Source: TH-plancto1 sp043777375
GTDB taxonomy: Bacteria; Planctomycetota; Planctomycetia; Planctomycetales; Planctomycetaceae
Reading direction: 5' to 3'
DNA length: 64,000 nucleotides
Assembly (NCBI GenBank): GCA_043777375.1
Contig: JAYWHX010000036.1
Span: forward strand, 1-64,000
In this document: piece by piece, positions 24,896-34,555 of the stretch
Layout: each line of letters begins with the position of its first letter
Numbering within the stretch: position 1 is the first letter of the stretch
Translations under genes and position numbers: made by a program
Notes under the pieces: model-generated
Seen by the model: the letters and a program-made list of their open reading frames with translations, nothing else
What the model was told of the DNA's origin: nothing
The model's database searches: none

Positions 24896-27800
24896 TCATT
24901 CCTTGGGCGTTGCGAGCCGAGCACGGTACTTCTCGTAGAGACGGGTTTGTCTCGTCTCGGGCAGGAACGGTTGGCCTGCGATGAAGATGCCTTTGATCTG
25001 AGTCGTGGTCTGGAGTGGCGACCCGTCGGTGATGATCAGGTCCGCTCGTTTGCCGGGAGTGATTGATCCGCACTCCTTGGCAATGCCTAGGATGTGAGCT
25101 GCGTTCAGGGTGACGGACTTCAACGCTTCGGCCTCGGGTAGGCCAAACGCCACGGCTCGTCCGGCTTCCAGCGGAGCGTTTCGGCTATTGCTGGCGTTGT
25201 CGGAGCGGATGCAGAACTGTACGCCCGCCTCGTGCAGGCGACCTGGATTGGCGTATGGCGCATCGTACGGGTCCCACTCTTCCAGCGGAGCACGCATCAC
25301 GGGACCGACGATGACTGGCACTTTGCGGGCCTTCAATTCCTTCGCAAGTTTCCAGGCTTCGGTCCCGCCCGTGATCGCGATCTTCAGCTTCTCTACCTCG
25401 GCCCACACGATGGCCCCGGCGATCTGCTGACGGCTATTCGCTTCGATGAAGATTCGCTTCTTGCCGGAGACGTAGAGCCGCATGGCTTCGTAGCGAGGGT
25501 CACGGAGTACGGTGTTCGCTGTCTCTTTGTTCGATCGAGCGGCGTCATAGAGTCGGCACTCTTTAAGGAAGCGATTCAGTCGTTGCTGCCCCTCGTCATC
25601 CGTTGGCCAGTTGAGTGACAGACCAGCTGTGTAGTTACGGACCATCTCTTCCGGTGTCCAGCCGGCGGTTTGAATCAACGAACACTGGCCGCCGATGATT
25701 CCGCCCTGCGGACGGAGAAAGGCGGTCGTAATGCCTCCGGCTCGGGCGACCAGCACGAGCTCGCTTTCGACATTCACAGCGATACCTGCACGCAGGTCGG
25801 GCTGGAAGCGGCCGATCTCGCTGGCGTCCTGGGTAACGCGCTCCAGTTCGATCTCCGCAATGCCGAGAGTGGTGCCGGCATCGATCAAGCCGGGGTAGAT
25901 GTGCAGTCCGGTCGCGTTGAGAATCGTCGCGTTATTAGGTGTGACTTGCCCTTCATGAATTGATTCGATTTTTCCGTCGAGCAAGATGACAGTCCCGTTC
26001 AAGATGTCCGGCTTGTCGACCGGATGAATCGTAGCTCCTTGAATCGCATACGGCTGGCCTGCCACACGGGCGGGCGGGTCCAGTTTCTGGGCTCGGACTT
26101 CGGGGTCAGCAAGTATGAGCGGCGCGGCGTTATTGGTCCGCTCCAATCCCTGGGCCGTCATGGCGGTCGGTTGCTTGTCTCGCTGGAAGCGAATCTCGCC
26201 TTCGATGAGGGTCATCTCGACTCGCGAGAATGGGCTGAACGGATGCCCGTTGTAGATCGCCACATCGCCATCCTTGCCAACTTCCAGAGTGCCGACGCGG
26301 CTGTGAATGCCAAGTTCACGGGCTGCGTTCCGTGTGACCATTTGAAGCGCGCTCTGCATGGGCATGTTGCCGTACTTCAGCGACTTGGCCGCTTCCAGAT
26401 TCATCTGCCGGATCAATTCACCGTCATCGCTCTTCACGACCGTGTTGATCCCTGCGGCTTGCAGCATCGACGTGTTGAAGGGAGTCGCATCAAACGCTTC
26501 GATCTTGTAGGCCCACCAGTCGGCGAATGTACTACAGCTGGCTCCGTGCTTGGCGATCTCTGGAGCAATCTTGTAGCCCTCCAAGACGTGCTGGAGCGAC
26601 TGCACGCGGATGCCGAGACCTTCAGCTGTGCGCAAGAGCATGAGGATTTCATCCGCTCGATAGCAGTGGCTATGGATGAGAGTGCGATGCTCGATCATGT
26701 CGACGAGTTCTTCGAGGCGCAGGTCGCGTCGTGGCGGGAGAATGGCGGCGAAGTCCCCCTTGGATTTCTTTTCCCGTTCGTACTCCATCCAACGACGGCG
26801 GTAGTCGAGGGCCTCGAAGAAGGCGCGCTGCAGGACAGCTTCGACACCCAGACGCGTATTCGGGAACCGGCCGTCCTTGCGTTTCACGTTCTCGCCCAGA
26901 GCGAACTTGACTCCCTGCGGTCCCGCTTCGAAGAGATGTTCGCGGACCGTCTGGCCGACTCTCATTTTGACCACGGCATCCTGGCCACCGATCGTGTTCG
27001 CCGATCCATGCAACAATCTCGCAGTGGTCAGTCCCCCCGCGAGAGCGCGGTACTCCTGCACATCGTTAGAACGGATGGTGTCCTTGATGCGGACTTCACA
27101 GACGACCGACTGCGAGTACTCGTTGACGCCGCCCTCGATCATGATATGGCTATGCGTGTCGATCAGGCCGGGAATCAGAAAGCGTCCGGCTGCATCGATG
27201 ACGCGTACACCTTCCGGCGCTGCGATATCGGGACCGATGGCTTTGATCTTGCCACTCTCGATCAAGACGGATGAATTCTCCAGAACCTCTCCGGTGCCGG
27301 TAAAAATCGTAGCGCCGCGAATCAGGACGTTTCCACCGGTCAGATGCACTCGTTGCAGGCGGTCACTCTCCAGCTCTGTGGGATAGTCCGGTGCAAACTG
27401 AGTGCGATCTTTCTCATCTTTGTCTTGAACCTCTTTTGAAGAGACTTCCTGAGGAGTGACTGCTGGCTGGGCGTCGGCGCTTTCCGAGGCTCGATCGGGC
27501 TGGGCTTGATTGTCGCTCTTTGGTTCGTCTGCGGAGGCAGTCTTCTCGGGCGTGCCAGTCGGCACCTCAGCAGGTTTGCCTTGTGTGACTGTCTCATCAA
27601 GTGAGAGCTGGACCACAGCTGCGACTTCGGTGGGTTTGTCGGTCGGTTCGGGCTTGTCTGGACTGCCTCCCGTGCGTGTGGCGGTCCATTTCGCCGGTGC
27701 CCCAAAGGCCGATTCGATGGTGCCCGCGAGCTGAGTTTTCTCGTCGACGGTTCCCACGAATTGGAGTTCAATGGTCTTGTCGCCCGCTCCGATCTCGACG

Positions 27801-29491
27801 GTGAACTTGATGTCTTTTCCTCTGATCGAGCCACTGGCGATTCGTCCCTCGCCCGATTCGCTGCTCAGCGTCCCCGTGAGCCGGTTGCCGTCTTGAGAAA
27901 GGTCGAGGGCCGCTTCTGTGGGTTCCTTTCCCGATTCGATCTTCATGTCCCAGTGACCCGTCAATTGGGCTGCGGGTGGGGCTGCGTCTTTGTCGTCTTT
28001 GGACTTGGGTTTGTTGAATTCATAGGTCAAGCCGTCGAGCAGGACGTAGCGGACCTTCGAACCTTTGTCTTTGAGAGATCCGCTCAAGATCACCACGTGT
28101 CCGCGCTTGCCGGATTCGAGTGTTCCGAGTTGTGACTCCACGCCAAGAATCTTGGCGGCATCTCGCGTGAGGGCGGCCACAGCCTGGTCTTCGGTGAGCC
28201 CCTGCTCGATGTGCAGTCGCACTTGTTCGAGCCAGTCGCCCGCCTGCCTCATCCCTTTCGACGAGAACGCAATACGGACTCCGGCAGCTGCAAGTTGGCC
28301 CGGAAACGCCGCGCGATTCTTCCAATGTTCGAGACGATCGTCCTGGTAGCGCTGGGGGGGAGCGACCTCGACTCGCAGGCCATCAACGGCGGAGACCTGC
28401 AGCTCGTGGTCCTTGTCTTTGTTCTTCTCCTTGATGTCTTTCAGTGAGAACTTAGGCTTCTCGCCCAGGTCGAGTGATACGATCACTCGACAGTCAGCTG
28501 CAGCGATTCGGTCGACAGCTGCGTACGGGTCGGTGCCCATGCAGAGTACGGGGGTGAAGGAGAACTCTTGGCTGAAATCGAGGGCGCGGTCGAGTTCATC
28601 GCGGCCCGCAGTGGGTGGGACAATGAAGAGCGGGGTGATCTCATTATCCAGCACGCGGGACAGAGTCGAGAGAACGGGGTCTTCGTGTGGAGAGGCGATT
28701 TGAGCAGGGAACTTTTCAGCCAATCGCAGTTGCTCGCGGTGATGCGCGGCGTCGAGTAGTGCTTGTCGGAGATGAGCAGTCGCCCCCATGAGAGTGAGGG
28801 GGTAAGAGAGGTGCGAATCGCCCAGCTCTGGCGGGTGGGCCAGCATGAAGGAGCACATGCCGCCGGACCACAAGACCGAATCGCGAGCCGGCAGCCCCGA
28901 GAGAGTGACGAGAGCGGTTTGCCCACCGGCAATGGGGGCAAAGCGGACCAGATGAACATCGGTGATCCCGACCTTTCGCCGGGCGGATTGGAACTCGGCA
29001 TCGCGAATCGCGTGGTCGCCGACTTGCAGCTCCGGAGTCATGCCCCGCCGGTTATCCGTGCGGGTGGCGGCGAGCAAGTTCTCGTCGAAATGGACGGGGC
29101 GCCCGGCATCGGGACCGGGGGTCGTGGACTTGAGTTTTGCTTCTCCGGCAGCGTCGATGAATCCGGGGTAGACCACCAAACCCTCGCCCGGAATGATCTC
29201 AGCACCGACCGGGACAGCGACCTCTTTCCCCACAGCGACGATCATGCCATCGCGGATGACGATCGTGCCACCGTCGATGACCTGACCGGGGGCGGTGACC
29301 AGTTTGGCTCCCTGGATGGCGACGACTCGCGGATGGAAACCGGTCGGGTGATCGGTCTCGGGAGAGAGATCCGCTCCGCGTAGGTCCGACTGCCCCGCTG
29401 CGATCAGGCAGGCCGCGAGCAACATCAGCCCCCCGAACATCGCAACCCGATCTCGCGTCGCGAGAGAAGTTTCACAGGCTGGTCGAAACAT
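24896..29491 (-). CDS. Giant exported protein with three amidohydrolase modules
   Basis: A 1531-residue protein with an N-terminal hydrophobic signal (MFGGLMLLAACLIAAG at 18-33). AAGGGA lies just upstream of the start. Three imidazolonepropionase-like amidohydrolase modules can be traced. In module 1 (about 50-490) the metal site region reads YPGFIDAAGEAKL. Module 2 (about 715-1125) reads IPGLIDTHSHIM near residue 779 and later has HSHCYRADE. Module 3 (about 1145-1531) reads YPGLIDAGTTLG near residue 1202. Only module 2 keeps the HxH metal ligands. Between modules 1 and 2 lie a beta-rich domain (HWDMKIESGKEP onward, about 515-620) and a Pro/Glu-rich linker. The substrate is unknown. Confidence 0.9.
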   Translation of the reverse strand: MFRPACETSLATRDRVAMFGGLMLLAACLIAAGQSDLRGADLSPETDHPTGFHPRVVAIQGAKLVTAPGQVIDGGTIVIRDGMIVAVGKEVAVPVGAEIIPGEGLVVYPGFIDAAGEAKLKSTTPGPDAGRPVHFDENLLAATRTDNRRGMTPELQVGDHAIRDAEFQSARRKVGITDVHLVRFAPIAGGQTALVTLSGLPARDSVLWSGGMCSFMLAHPPELGDSHLSYPLTLMGATAHLRQALLDAAHHREQLRLAEKFPAQIASPHEDPVLSTLSRVLDNEITPLFIVPPTAGRDELDRALDFSQEFSFTPVLCMGTDPYAAVDRIAAADCRVIVSLDLGEKPKFSLKDIKEKNKDKDHELQVSAVDGLRVEVAPPQRYQDDRLEHWKNRAAFPGQLAAAGVRIAFSSKGMRQAGDWLEQVRLHIEQGLTEDQAVAALTRDAAKILGVESQLGTLESGKRGHVVILSGSLKDKGSKVRYVLLDGLTYEFNKPKSKDDKDAAPPAAQLTGHWDMKIESGKEPTEAALDLSQDGNRLTGTLSSESGEGRIASGSIRGKDIKFTVEIGAGDKTIELQFVGTVDEKTQLAGTIESAFGAPAKWTATRTGGSPDKPEPTDKPTEVAAVVQLSLDETVTQGKPAEVPTGTPEKTASADEPKSDNQAQPDRASESADAQPAVTPQEVSSKEVQDKDEKDRTQFAPDYPTELESDRLQRVHLTGGNVLIRGATIFTGTGEVLENSSVLIESGKIKAIGPDIAAPEGVRVIDAAGRFLIPGLIDTHSHIMIEGGVNEYSQSVVCEVRIKDTIRSNDVQEYRALAGGLTTARLLHGSANTIGGQDAVVKMRVGQTVREHLFEAGPQGVKFALGENVKRKDGRFPNTRLGVEAVLQRAFFEALDYRRRWMEYEREKKSKGDFAAILPPRRDLRLEELVDMIEHRTLIHSHCYRADEILMLLRTAEGLGIRVQSLQHVLEGYKIAPEIAKHGASCSTFADWWAYKIEAFDATPFNTSMLQAAGINTVVKSDDGELIRQMNLEAAKSLKYGNMPMQSALQMVTRNAARELGIHSRVGTLEVGKDGDVAIYNGHPFSPFSRVEMTLIEGEIRFQRDKQPTAMTAQGLERTNNAAPLILADPEVRAQKLDPPARVAGQPYAIQGATIHPVDKPDILNGTVILLDGKIESIHEGQVTPNNATILNATGLHIYPGLIDAGTTLGIAEIELERVTQDASEIGRFQPDLRAGIAVNVESELVLVARAGGITTAFLRPQGGIIGGQCSLIQTAGWTPEEMVRNYTAGLSLNWPTDDEGQQRLNRFLKECRLYDAARSNKETANTVLRDPRYEAMRLYVSGKKRIFIEANSRQQIAGAIVWAEVEKLKIAITGGTEAWKLAKELKARKVPVIVGPVMRAPLEEWDPYDAPYANPGRLHEAGVQFCIRSDNASNSRNAPLEAGRAVAFGLPEAEALKSVTLNAAHILGIAKECGSITPGKRADLIITDGSPLQTTTQIKGIFIAGQPFLPETRQTRLYEKYRARLATPKE

Positions 29492-29609
29492 GGCGATCCC
29501 TTAGCAGATTGCTCCGTACGCATCTGGCGCGGAGTCAAGTCTTTAAGGTTATGCCGTCTTTGGACGGGATGCCAGAGTTTTGGGCAAATACGGCGTCGAG
29601 GATGTGGGA

Positions 29610-31088
29610 TTAGTCAGGGATCTTGCGTCCCGTGACTTGCTCCAAATAGGTGCGTACCAGCCGAATCACCTTCTGGCCGTACTCCACCCCATGAAATGTG
29701 ATCAGCGGATACGGCGTGCCAGCGGCTTTGATGGCAGCGAAGGCCACCGGGCTGCCCGTGACGCGGTTCGAGGAATTGGGATTCTGTCGGCGAGCATCAC
29801 TGCCCATGATGCGGGACTCGGTGATCGTCTCAGGCAAGAACCGTTTCTGAATCGAGACCGGTCCCCAACCCCAGCTCATGGTGACCAAATCCGTGGCGAG
29901 CTTGATTCTGACTTTTCCTCGAATGATAGCGGGAAGGATTGCCAGGACGAACATGAATTGAAGAGAGACGATTGCCGGAATCAAGAGTTGGCCGATGCCG
30001 ATCTCACCTTGCCCTTGCAGCAACGGCAGCCCGAACATGAAAAACAGGATGCCGCCCCAGACTGTCGCCAACACGGCAATAATGGTGAATGCGAGTTGCC
30101 GATATTTCCCTGTGGGGAACAGCGGGTAACTGATGTCAACTTGGTCCGGATGCGATTCATCGACGAACAATCCATCCGGTAGGTCTTCCGTTCCATTCGC
30201 TCGTAGAGGTTGCCAGAGCGGCTGCAACCCCGAGAGTGTGGACTTGTTGCGACAGCTCTGGCAGAGGACCTTGTCCGAGACGCCATCCTGTTTTTTCTTC
30301 GCCATGACTGTCCCGCAAAAGGAACAGACGGTCTCGTCTCCTGTCGGATGAAGCGAAGCAGTTTCGACTCCTAGAAAGGAATTAATCTCCCTCGTCAAGA
30401 AGTCCTTATCACCCGGCGTCAGACCCGCTCCAAACGATTCGTTGCGACCTAGGCCGCGTACGGTGATCGCATAAACCGGAACATCGTTGACCGTATAGCT
30501 CTGTTCCAGTACTGCGCTAGAGACTGGGCCCAGCGGCAGATCACGGTTCGTGGTCCGCAGCAACTTTCGCTGAATGACCAGCCGGTCTTTTTCGAGCAAC
30601 AGATACAACCGCGTAAACCGCAAGCGCACCCAGCTGATGGCCAACCCAAGACCGATTAGCCAAAATGCTCCCGCAAATACGATCGGAAGCATCTCAACGA
30701 CTTGATTTTTACGCAGAATGAAGAACATCATCGTCGAAAAGGCGACCATGAATCCGTTCCAGAGAATGACAAAGAACCCCAACCCACTCGAGCCGCTCGC
30801 GCTCGGGGGCAGATGAACTACCAGCCGGTCCCTGGTCCGCTCGATAATCTCCACTTGCCGGGTGGAGTCAGCGTCAACAATGGCCAGGGACTCCGTAGAG
30901 TCGTGGTGTCGGTCCGCAGCCAGCGGGTTTCCGGCAATCGCCTCCTCGTCCGCGTCCCCCAGCTGATCTTCGACAGCTGCGAGGTCCGCATCGGAGAGCG
31001 AGGCTGAGCAGAGCGGGCACTCGCGCAGATCGCGGTCGATCTCGTCCGGCTCAAGTGTGGCGCGGCAGGCGGGGCAACTGATCTTCAT
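29610..31088 (-). CDS. Zinc-ribbon membrane protein of unknown function
   Basis: About 492 residues. The ATG at 31088 starts MKISCPACRATL, the first half of a zinc ribbon completed by RECPLC near residue 24. A second ribbon lies mid-protein (CSFCGTVM, then CQSC). Two hydrophobic segments follow the N-terminal region (GFFVILWNGFMVAFSTMMFFIL and MLPIVFAGAFWLIGLGLAISW), and two more lie near the C-terminus (LAFTIIAVLATVWGGILFFMFGL and LLIPAIVSLQFMFVLAILPAII). I do not recognise a named family. The kinase gene ends 46 bp upstream on the same strand, so they may be co-transcribed. Confidence 0.75.
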   Translation of the reverse strand: MKISCPACRATLEPDEIDRDLRECPLCSASLSDADLAAVEDQLGDADEEAIAGNPLAADRHHDSTESLAIVDADSTRQVEIIERTRDRLVVHLPPSASGSSGLGFFVILWNGFMVAFSTMMFFILRKNQVVEMLPIVFAGAFWLIGLGLAISWVRLRFTRLYLLLEKDRLVIQRKLLRTTNRDLPLGPVSSAVLEQSYTVNDVPVYAITVRGLGRNESFGAGLTPGDKDFLTREINSFLGVETASLHPTGDETVCSFCGTVMAKKKQDGVSDKVLCQSCRNKSTLSGLQPLWQPLRANGTEDLPDGLFVDESHPDQVDISYPLFPTGKYRQLAFTIIAVLATVWGGILFFMFGLPLLQGQGEIGIGQLLIPAIVSLQFMFVLAILPAIIRGKVRIKLATDLVTMSWGWGPVSIQKRFLPETITESRIMGSDARRQNPNSSNRVTGSPVAFAAIKAAGTPYPLITFHGVEYGQKVIRLVRTYLEQVTGRKIPD

Positions 31089-31134
31089 CGGTCTTTGACT
31101 CCAGTTCAATTCCCGTATAGCAGTCACTGCAGTG

Positions 31135-33477
31135 TTACCGAAACGAGGATTGACCGACAGGCCGTCTAGGGCCCAGTGGCGCGGGTCCATGGGGAGACGC
31201 TGCTGGAATCCAGCGGGCATTCACGACGGTTCCATGATGCCCATGCCCCGAGGCATCATGAGCGATCTCTCCCGACACTTCATCGAGATGATACAACGCC
31301 ACGGTGTCCGGATCTCGATCGGGAAAGCGGCGCAGTGGAGCGAATGTCATCCGGTAGCGTGTTCCTCGCGAGATGCGGACTTCATCGATGGCACCTCGAA
31401 ACCCAGAGAGGAGAGTGTTGTCGGAGGACGGTGCCCCACCGAGAAACATACGATCCTTCGAGTTCGGGATAGTCGCAGCTGTGGCATGGAAGATCTCAAC
31501 TCGACGCCCGTTGAGATACAGGGTCTGCTCGGTTCCCTTCCAGACACCCGCCACATGAACCGGAACCATCAGCGGAGCCATTTGGTTCGACATCAGGCTG
31601 GCAGTCGTATGGCTCACTCCGAAAGACTGTCCCAGCTCTGCGATGGAAATCCCATGCGGGCCCGACCATATCAATGGGGACGAGAACCGATCACGCTCGC
31701 CAATCAGTGTGAACCACGCTTCGCACGTGTAGGTTTCGTTCGTTTGCAGTGGGAGTGATTCGATCTGGACGTAGCTCTTGGTGCCATCGAACGCGAGTTG
31801 ATGATTCTTGTGAGGGTGAGTCACACCCGGAATCCGGTCAGATGGCGAGAAGAGATGAGTCTCTTCATAAAGGGGTGGAAGATGAAGCTTTGTGTTGGAG
31901 TGGGCTGCGGGAGTCTCCAGTGTCAGATTCACAGGAATAGGGTTGATTGCGGCGGCTGTCGGCGTGATGGGGACAGTGCGATTTGACCAGATCGAGAGCA
32001 GGATTCCCAAGAAGATCAGCCCGACTCCACCAATTATCCCCCCCAGCCAGATCGGATTCGAGTTCGCCCACACGGACAGAGCCCGCATCGGAACTCCCGG
32101 TCGCGCTGCCGGGCTTGTTAGCATCGACACGAGCGAGGCCGACTCATGGTTATCGTCAACCATTGTTGGAATCGTTCGGTCTCCGGTGACCATGTCGACT
32201 TCGGCATCAGAATCCCCTCCATGTGAGAGGAATGATAAGAACGAGGTCAGCGGTTCTTCATTTACGGCTGGAAGCTTTGGGAGTGCCTCTGCGGCTTCGG
32301 GCTTCCCGGATAAGCAGTCTTCCAGCGCTTGTAAGACCTCTGTCATGGATTGGTAGCGCTGGTCCGGACGTTTCGCGAGCATCTTGCGGATGACACGGTC
32401 CACTGCCACGGCTCGCGAATTCTTGACATTCAACTGCCCGCCGATCATCAAGAGTGAGGGGATCGGCCCTTCGCGGTGTTGGAGCAGCTTGGCGAGCGCC
32501 GTCTCTCCCGAGAAGACTGGCTTTCCTGTCAGTAGAAACCACAACGTACAGCCGAAACTATAAATGTCGGCCCGATGATCCGCTGTCCTCGTATTCACAG
32601 CTTGCTCGGGGGCCATATAGTCAATGGTTCCCATGATCTGACCGGAACCGGTGATGTCTGTCTGTTGCTCACTGTTCTCCAGCCGTGCCAGTCCCAGATC
32701 CAGAATTCGAACAATCCCGGATCGGTCAATCAGTAAATTCGCGGGCTTGATGTCGCGGTGGACAACGCCCTGATTATGAGCGAACTCCAGACCGCGGCCG
32801 ACCTGCAACAGGAACTCGATGGCCCGCCGAATCGACAGCGGCCCCTGCGTCCGTACCAGCGTTGACAGGTTGTATCCATCCACATATTCCATGACCAGGA
32901 AATGCGTCCCATTCGCCTGATCCGCGTCAAAAGCCGTCACAATATTCGGATGATTCAGGCGGGCAGCTGCCTCGACTTCGCGATGAAAACGCTTGATGGC
33001 ATCCGGTGATTTCATGGTCGACGCGGAGAGGACCTTGATCGCCACGATCCGTTGCATCACTCGATGCCGAGCTTTGACGACGACACCCATGCCTCCCTGG
33101 CCAAGCTTGTCGAGAACTGTGTAATTGCCAAGGTACAGCGACTTCGCTTTGCCTTGGATGACTCGTCTCAGTTGATACTTGGTCAGTTTTTGGCATCGGT
33201 AGAGTGACTCCGCCAGTTCCTCGACTGTGCGGTACTGCGGCAGCCCAGCGAGGACGTCATTCATCTCCTCGATCGACAACAGGCCGGACTCATTGAGCAG
33301 ATGCGAGAATTGCTCCAAAGAGAGGAGAGTCCGATCTTCATGCATGGAGAAATGAATCGAGGGCGCGGGGAGATTCGTCTCAAGTGGAGTGCGGGCAGAC
33401 AATTTCTCACGAGGGATCTGTCCCAATGGATTCAGATCGGCGTGCGCCGTCACAGGGAGAAGATCGCGATTCGCCAT
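31135..33477 (-). CDS. Transmembrane Ser/Thr protein kinase with LamG-type C-terminal domain
   Basis: About 780 residues from the ATG at 33477. The start is uncertain: another ATG lies at 33345 and the frame stays open to 33732. The kinase domain starts near residue 118 with GQGGMG, K148, HRDIKPAN (240-247) and DLG (260-262, where most kinases have DFG). One membrane helix follows (IWLGGIIGGVGLIFLGILLSIW). The last ~210 residues form a concanavalin/LamG-like domain (YVQIESLPLQTNETYTCEAWF, then GFRGAIDEVRIS). This predicts a cytoplasmic kinase with an external ligand-binding domain, an arrangement common in planctomycetes. Confidence 0.9.
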   Translation of the reverse strand: MANRDLLPVTAHADLNPLGQIPREKLSARTPLETNLPAPSIHFSMHEDRTLLSLEQFSHLLNESGLLSIEEMNDVLAGLPQYRTVEELAESLYRCQKLTKYQLRRVIQGKAKSLYLGNYTVLDKLGQGGMGVVVKARHRVMQRIVAIKVLSASTMKSPDAIKRFHREVEAAARLNHPNIVTAFDADQANGTHFLVMEYVDGYNLSTLVRTQGPLSIRRAIEFLLQVGRGLEFAHNQGVVHRDIKPANLLIDRSGIVRILDLGLARLENSEQQTDITGSGQIMGTIDYMAPEQAVNTRTADHRADIYSFGCTLWFLLTGKPVFSGETALAKLLQHREGPIPSLLMIGGQLNVKNSRAVAVDRVIRKMLAKRPDQRYQSMTEVLQALEDCLSGKPEAAEALPKLPAVNEEPLTSFLSFLSHGGDSDAEVDMVTGDRTIPTMVDDNHESASLVSMLTSPAARPGVPMRALSVWANSNPIWLGGIIGGVGLIFLGILLSIWSNRTVPITPTAAAINPIPVNLTLETPAAHSNTKLHLPPLYEETHLFSPSDRIPGVTHPHKNHQLAFDGTKSYVQIESLPLQTNETYTCEAWFTLIGERDRFSSPLIWSGPHGISIAELGQSFGVSHTTASLMSNQMAPLMVPVHVAGVWKGTEQTLYLNGRRVEIFHATAATIPNSKDRMFLGGAPSSDNTLLSGFRGAIDEVRISRGTRYRMTFAPLRRFPDRDPDTVALYHLDEVSGEIAHDASGHGHHGTVVNARWIPAASPHGPAPLGPRRPVGQSSFR

Positions 33478-33827
33478 AGTGGAAGAGAATGCGAGGCAAG
33501 ACCGGGGATGGAATTGAGTGGGGAGAACGAGTGCGCAGAATGGTTGTCGCACTGAATCGTGCACAGGGAACCATAGGTCTCGCAGATTCGCGTGGTGCAA
33601 AATCACCACTCGAACCGGGCATCTCCCCGTTGGAATTCTCGGCATAACCGGTTTGCCCAGAACTGAAACGATCCGGGTGACATTGAATTTGATGTGTCGC
33701 CCCACCTTCCTTCTTTCTGGAAAGTGGCACATCTCTCTGTAGGTCTATCATACTCGAAGACAATTGGACGACATTCTGCATGGGAAGTCGAGGAGAGACT
33801 CTTCCTGAGCTCACTGGTGGGGGCTGT
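33478..33827. other. Spacer upstream of the kinase gene
   Basis: The kinase frame stays open to 33732, so part of this stretch could be coding if a far-upstream start is used, but the extra residues have no recognisable content. Otherwise I see nothing in it. Confidence 0.4.
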
Positions 33828-34496
33828 CTAATTGGGCCACTCGAATCGACCTGGAGGAAGAAGGGTTGCCAACTGAGTGGCCACCAAACCCCGCCCTGCA
33901 TCCAGTACAGCGACTACGGATTCGGGGAGCTGCTCAAGTTTCACACGCCGCATCACCTGATTTAAACGCCGGAGAAGTTTGCTGGAATCGCGGTAGTCAT
34001 GCAGGAACCCCTCCGCGATAAATAGCGGAATGAATTCCGCCAGCTGATCGGTCGACTCTCGGGCGCTCGCATTGACCACGCGCTGCACGACCTGTGGGTC
34101 GATCGCTTGCATCGATAAGTAATAGCGATCGAGATGAGCGGGATGCCGGTCTGACAATTCGGCATCGATCAGAAGCTCGGTCACGATGTGACCGAGGAAC
34201 CCGTTGAGAAACGTGTCCCCCGGTAAAGTCTCGCGAAACAGCCCCGCCATACGACTGGTGATATCGCTGAATCCCAGCGTGGTATGAAACCAGTCGTCAT
34301 CCGACAAATGCTGAAGGATCCCCAGCGCGACATCGCGCTCTGGGGAACCTTCCGGCCAATCGGGCAGCAGTGGCTCAATCCGCCTCGTCCGCATTCGCAC
34401 CCGGCGGTCCACCACCGACAGCCAGTCCGGCACAGCTGTCCCGGCCATAAAGTACGGCCGGTCTAGGAAGCGAATGCCATGTGCCAGATAATTCAC
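33828..34496 (-). CDS. 222-residue protein resembling acyl-carrier-protein phosphodiesterases
   Basis: It starts at a GTG with GAGAGG seven bases upstream. The N-terminus MNYLAHGIRFLDRPYFMAGTAVPDWL resembles the MN(F/Y)LAH...GN..PDF start of the ACP phosphodiesterase (AcpH/DUF479) family. Later helices carry histidine and aspartate residues (LQHLSDDDWFHTTLGFSD, LGHIVTELLIDAEL) that could bind metal. The match is only by eye and the function is uncertain. It is 60 bp downstream of the next minus-strand gene. Confidence 0.7.
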   Translation of the reverse strand: MNYLAHGIRFLDRPYFMAGTAVPDWLSVVDRRVRMRTRRIEPLLPDWPEGSPERDVALGILQHLSDDDWFHTTLGFSDITSRMAGLFRETLPGDTFLNGFLGHIVTELLIDAELSDRHPAHLDRYYLSMQAIDPQVVQRVVNASARESTDQLAEFIPLFIAEGFLHDYRDSSKLLRRLNQVMRRVKLEQLPESVVAVLDAGRGLVATQLATLLPPGRFEWPN

Positions 34497-34555
34497 GCAG
34501 CTGCCTCTCAGTGGTTCATCGCAGCTTGTCGAATCGAGATCCGTGAATGCCGACG

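Noticed and set aside
26024..27274. 416-residue plus-strand frame inside the amidohydrolase gene
   Set aside because: The minus strand carries the DTHSH metal site here; the plus frame is a shadow.
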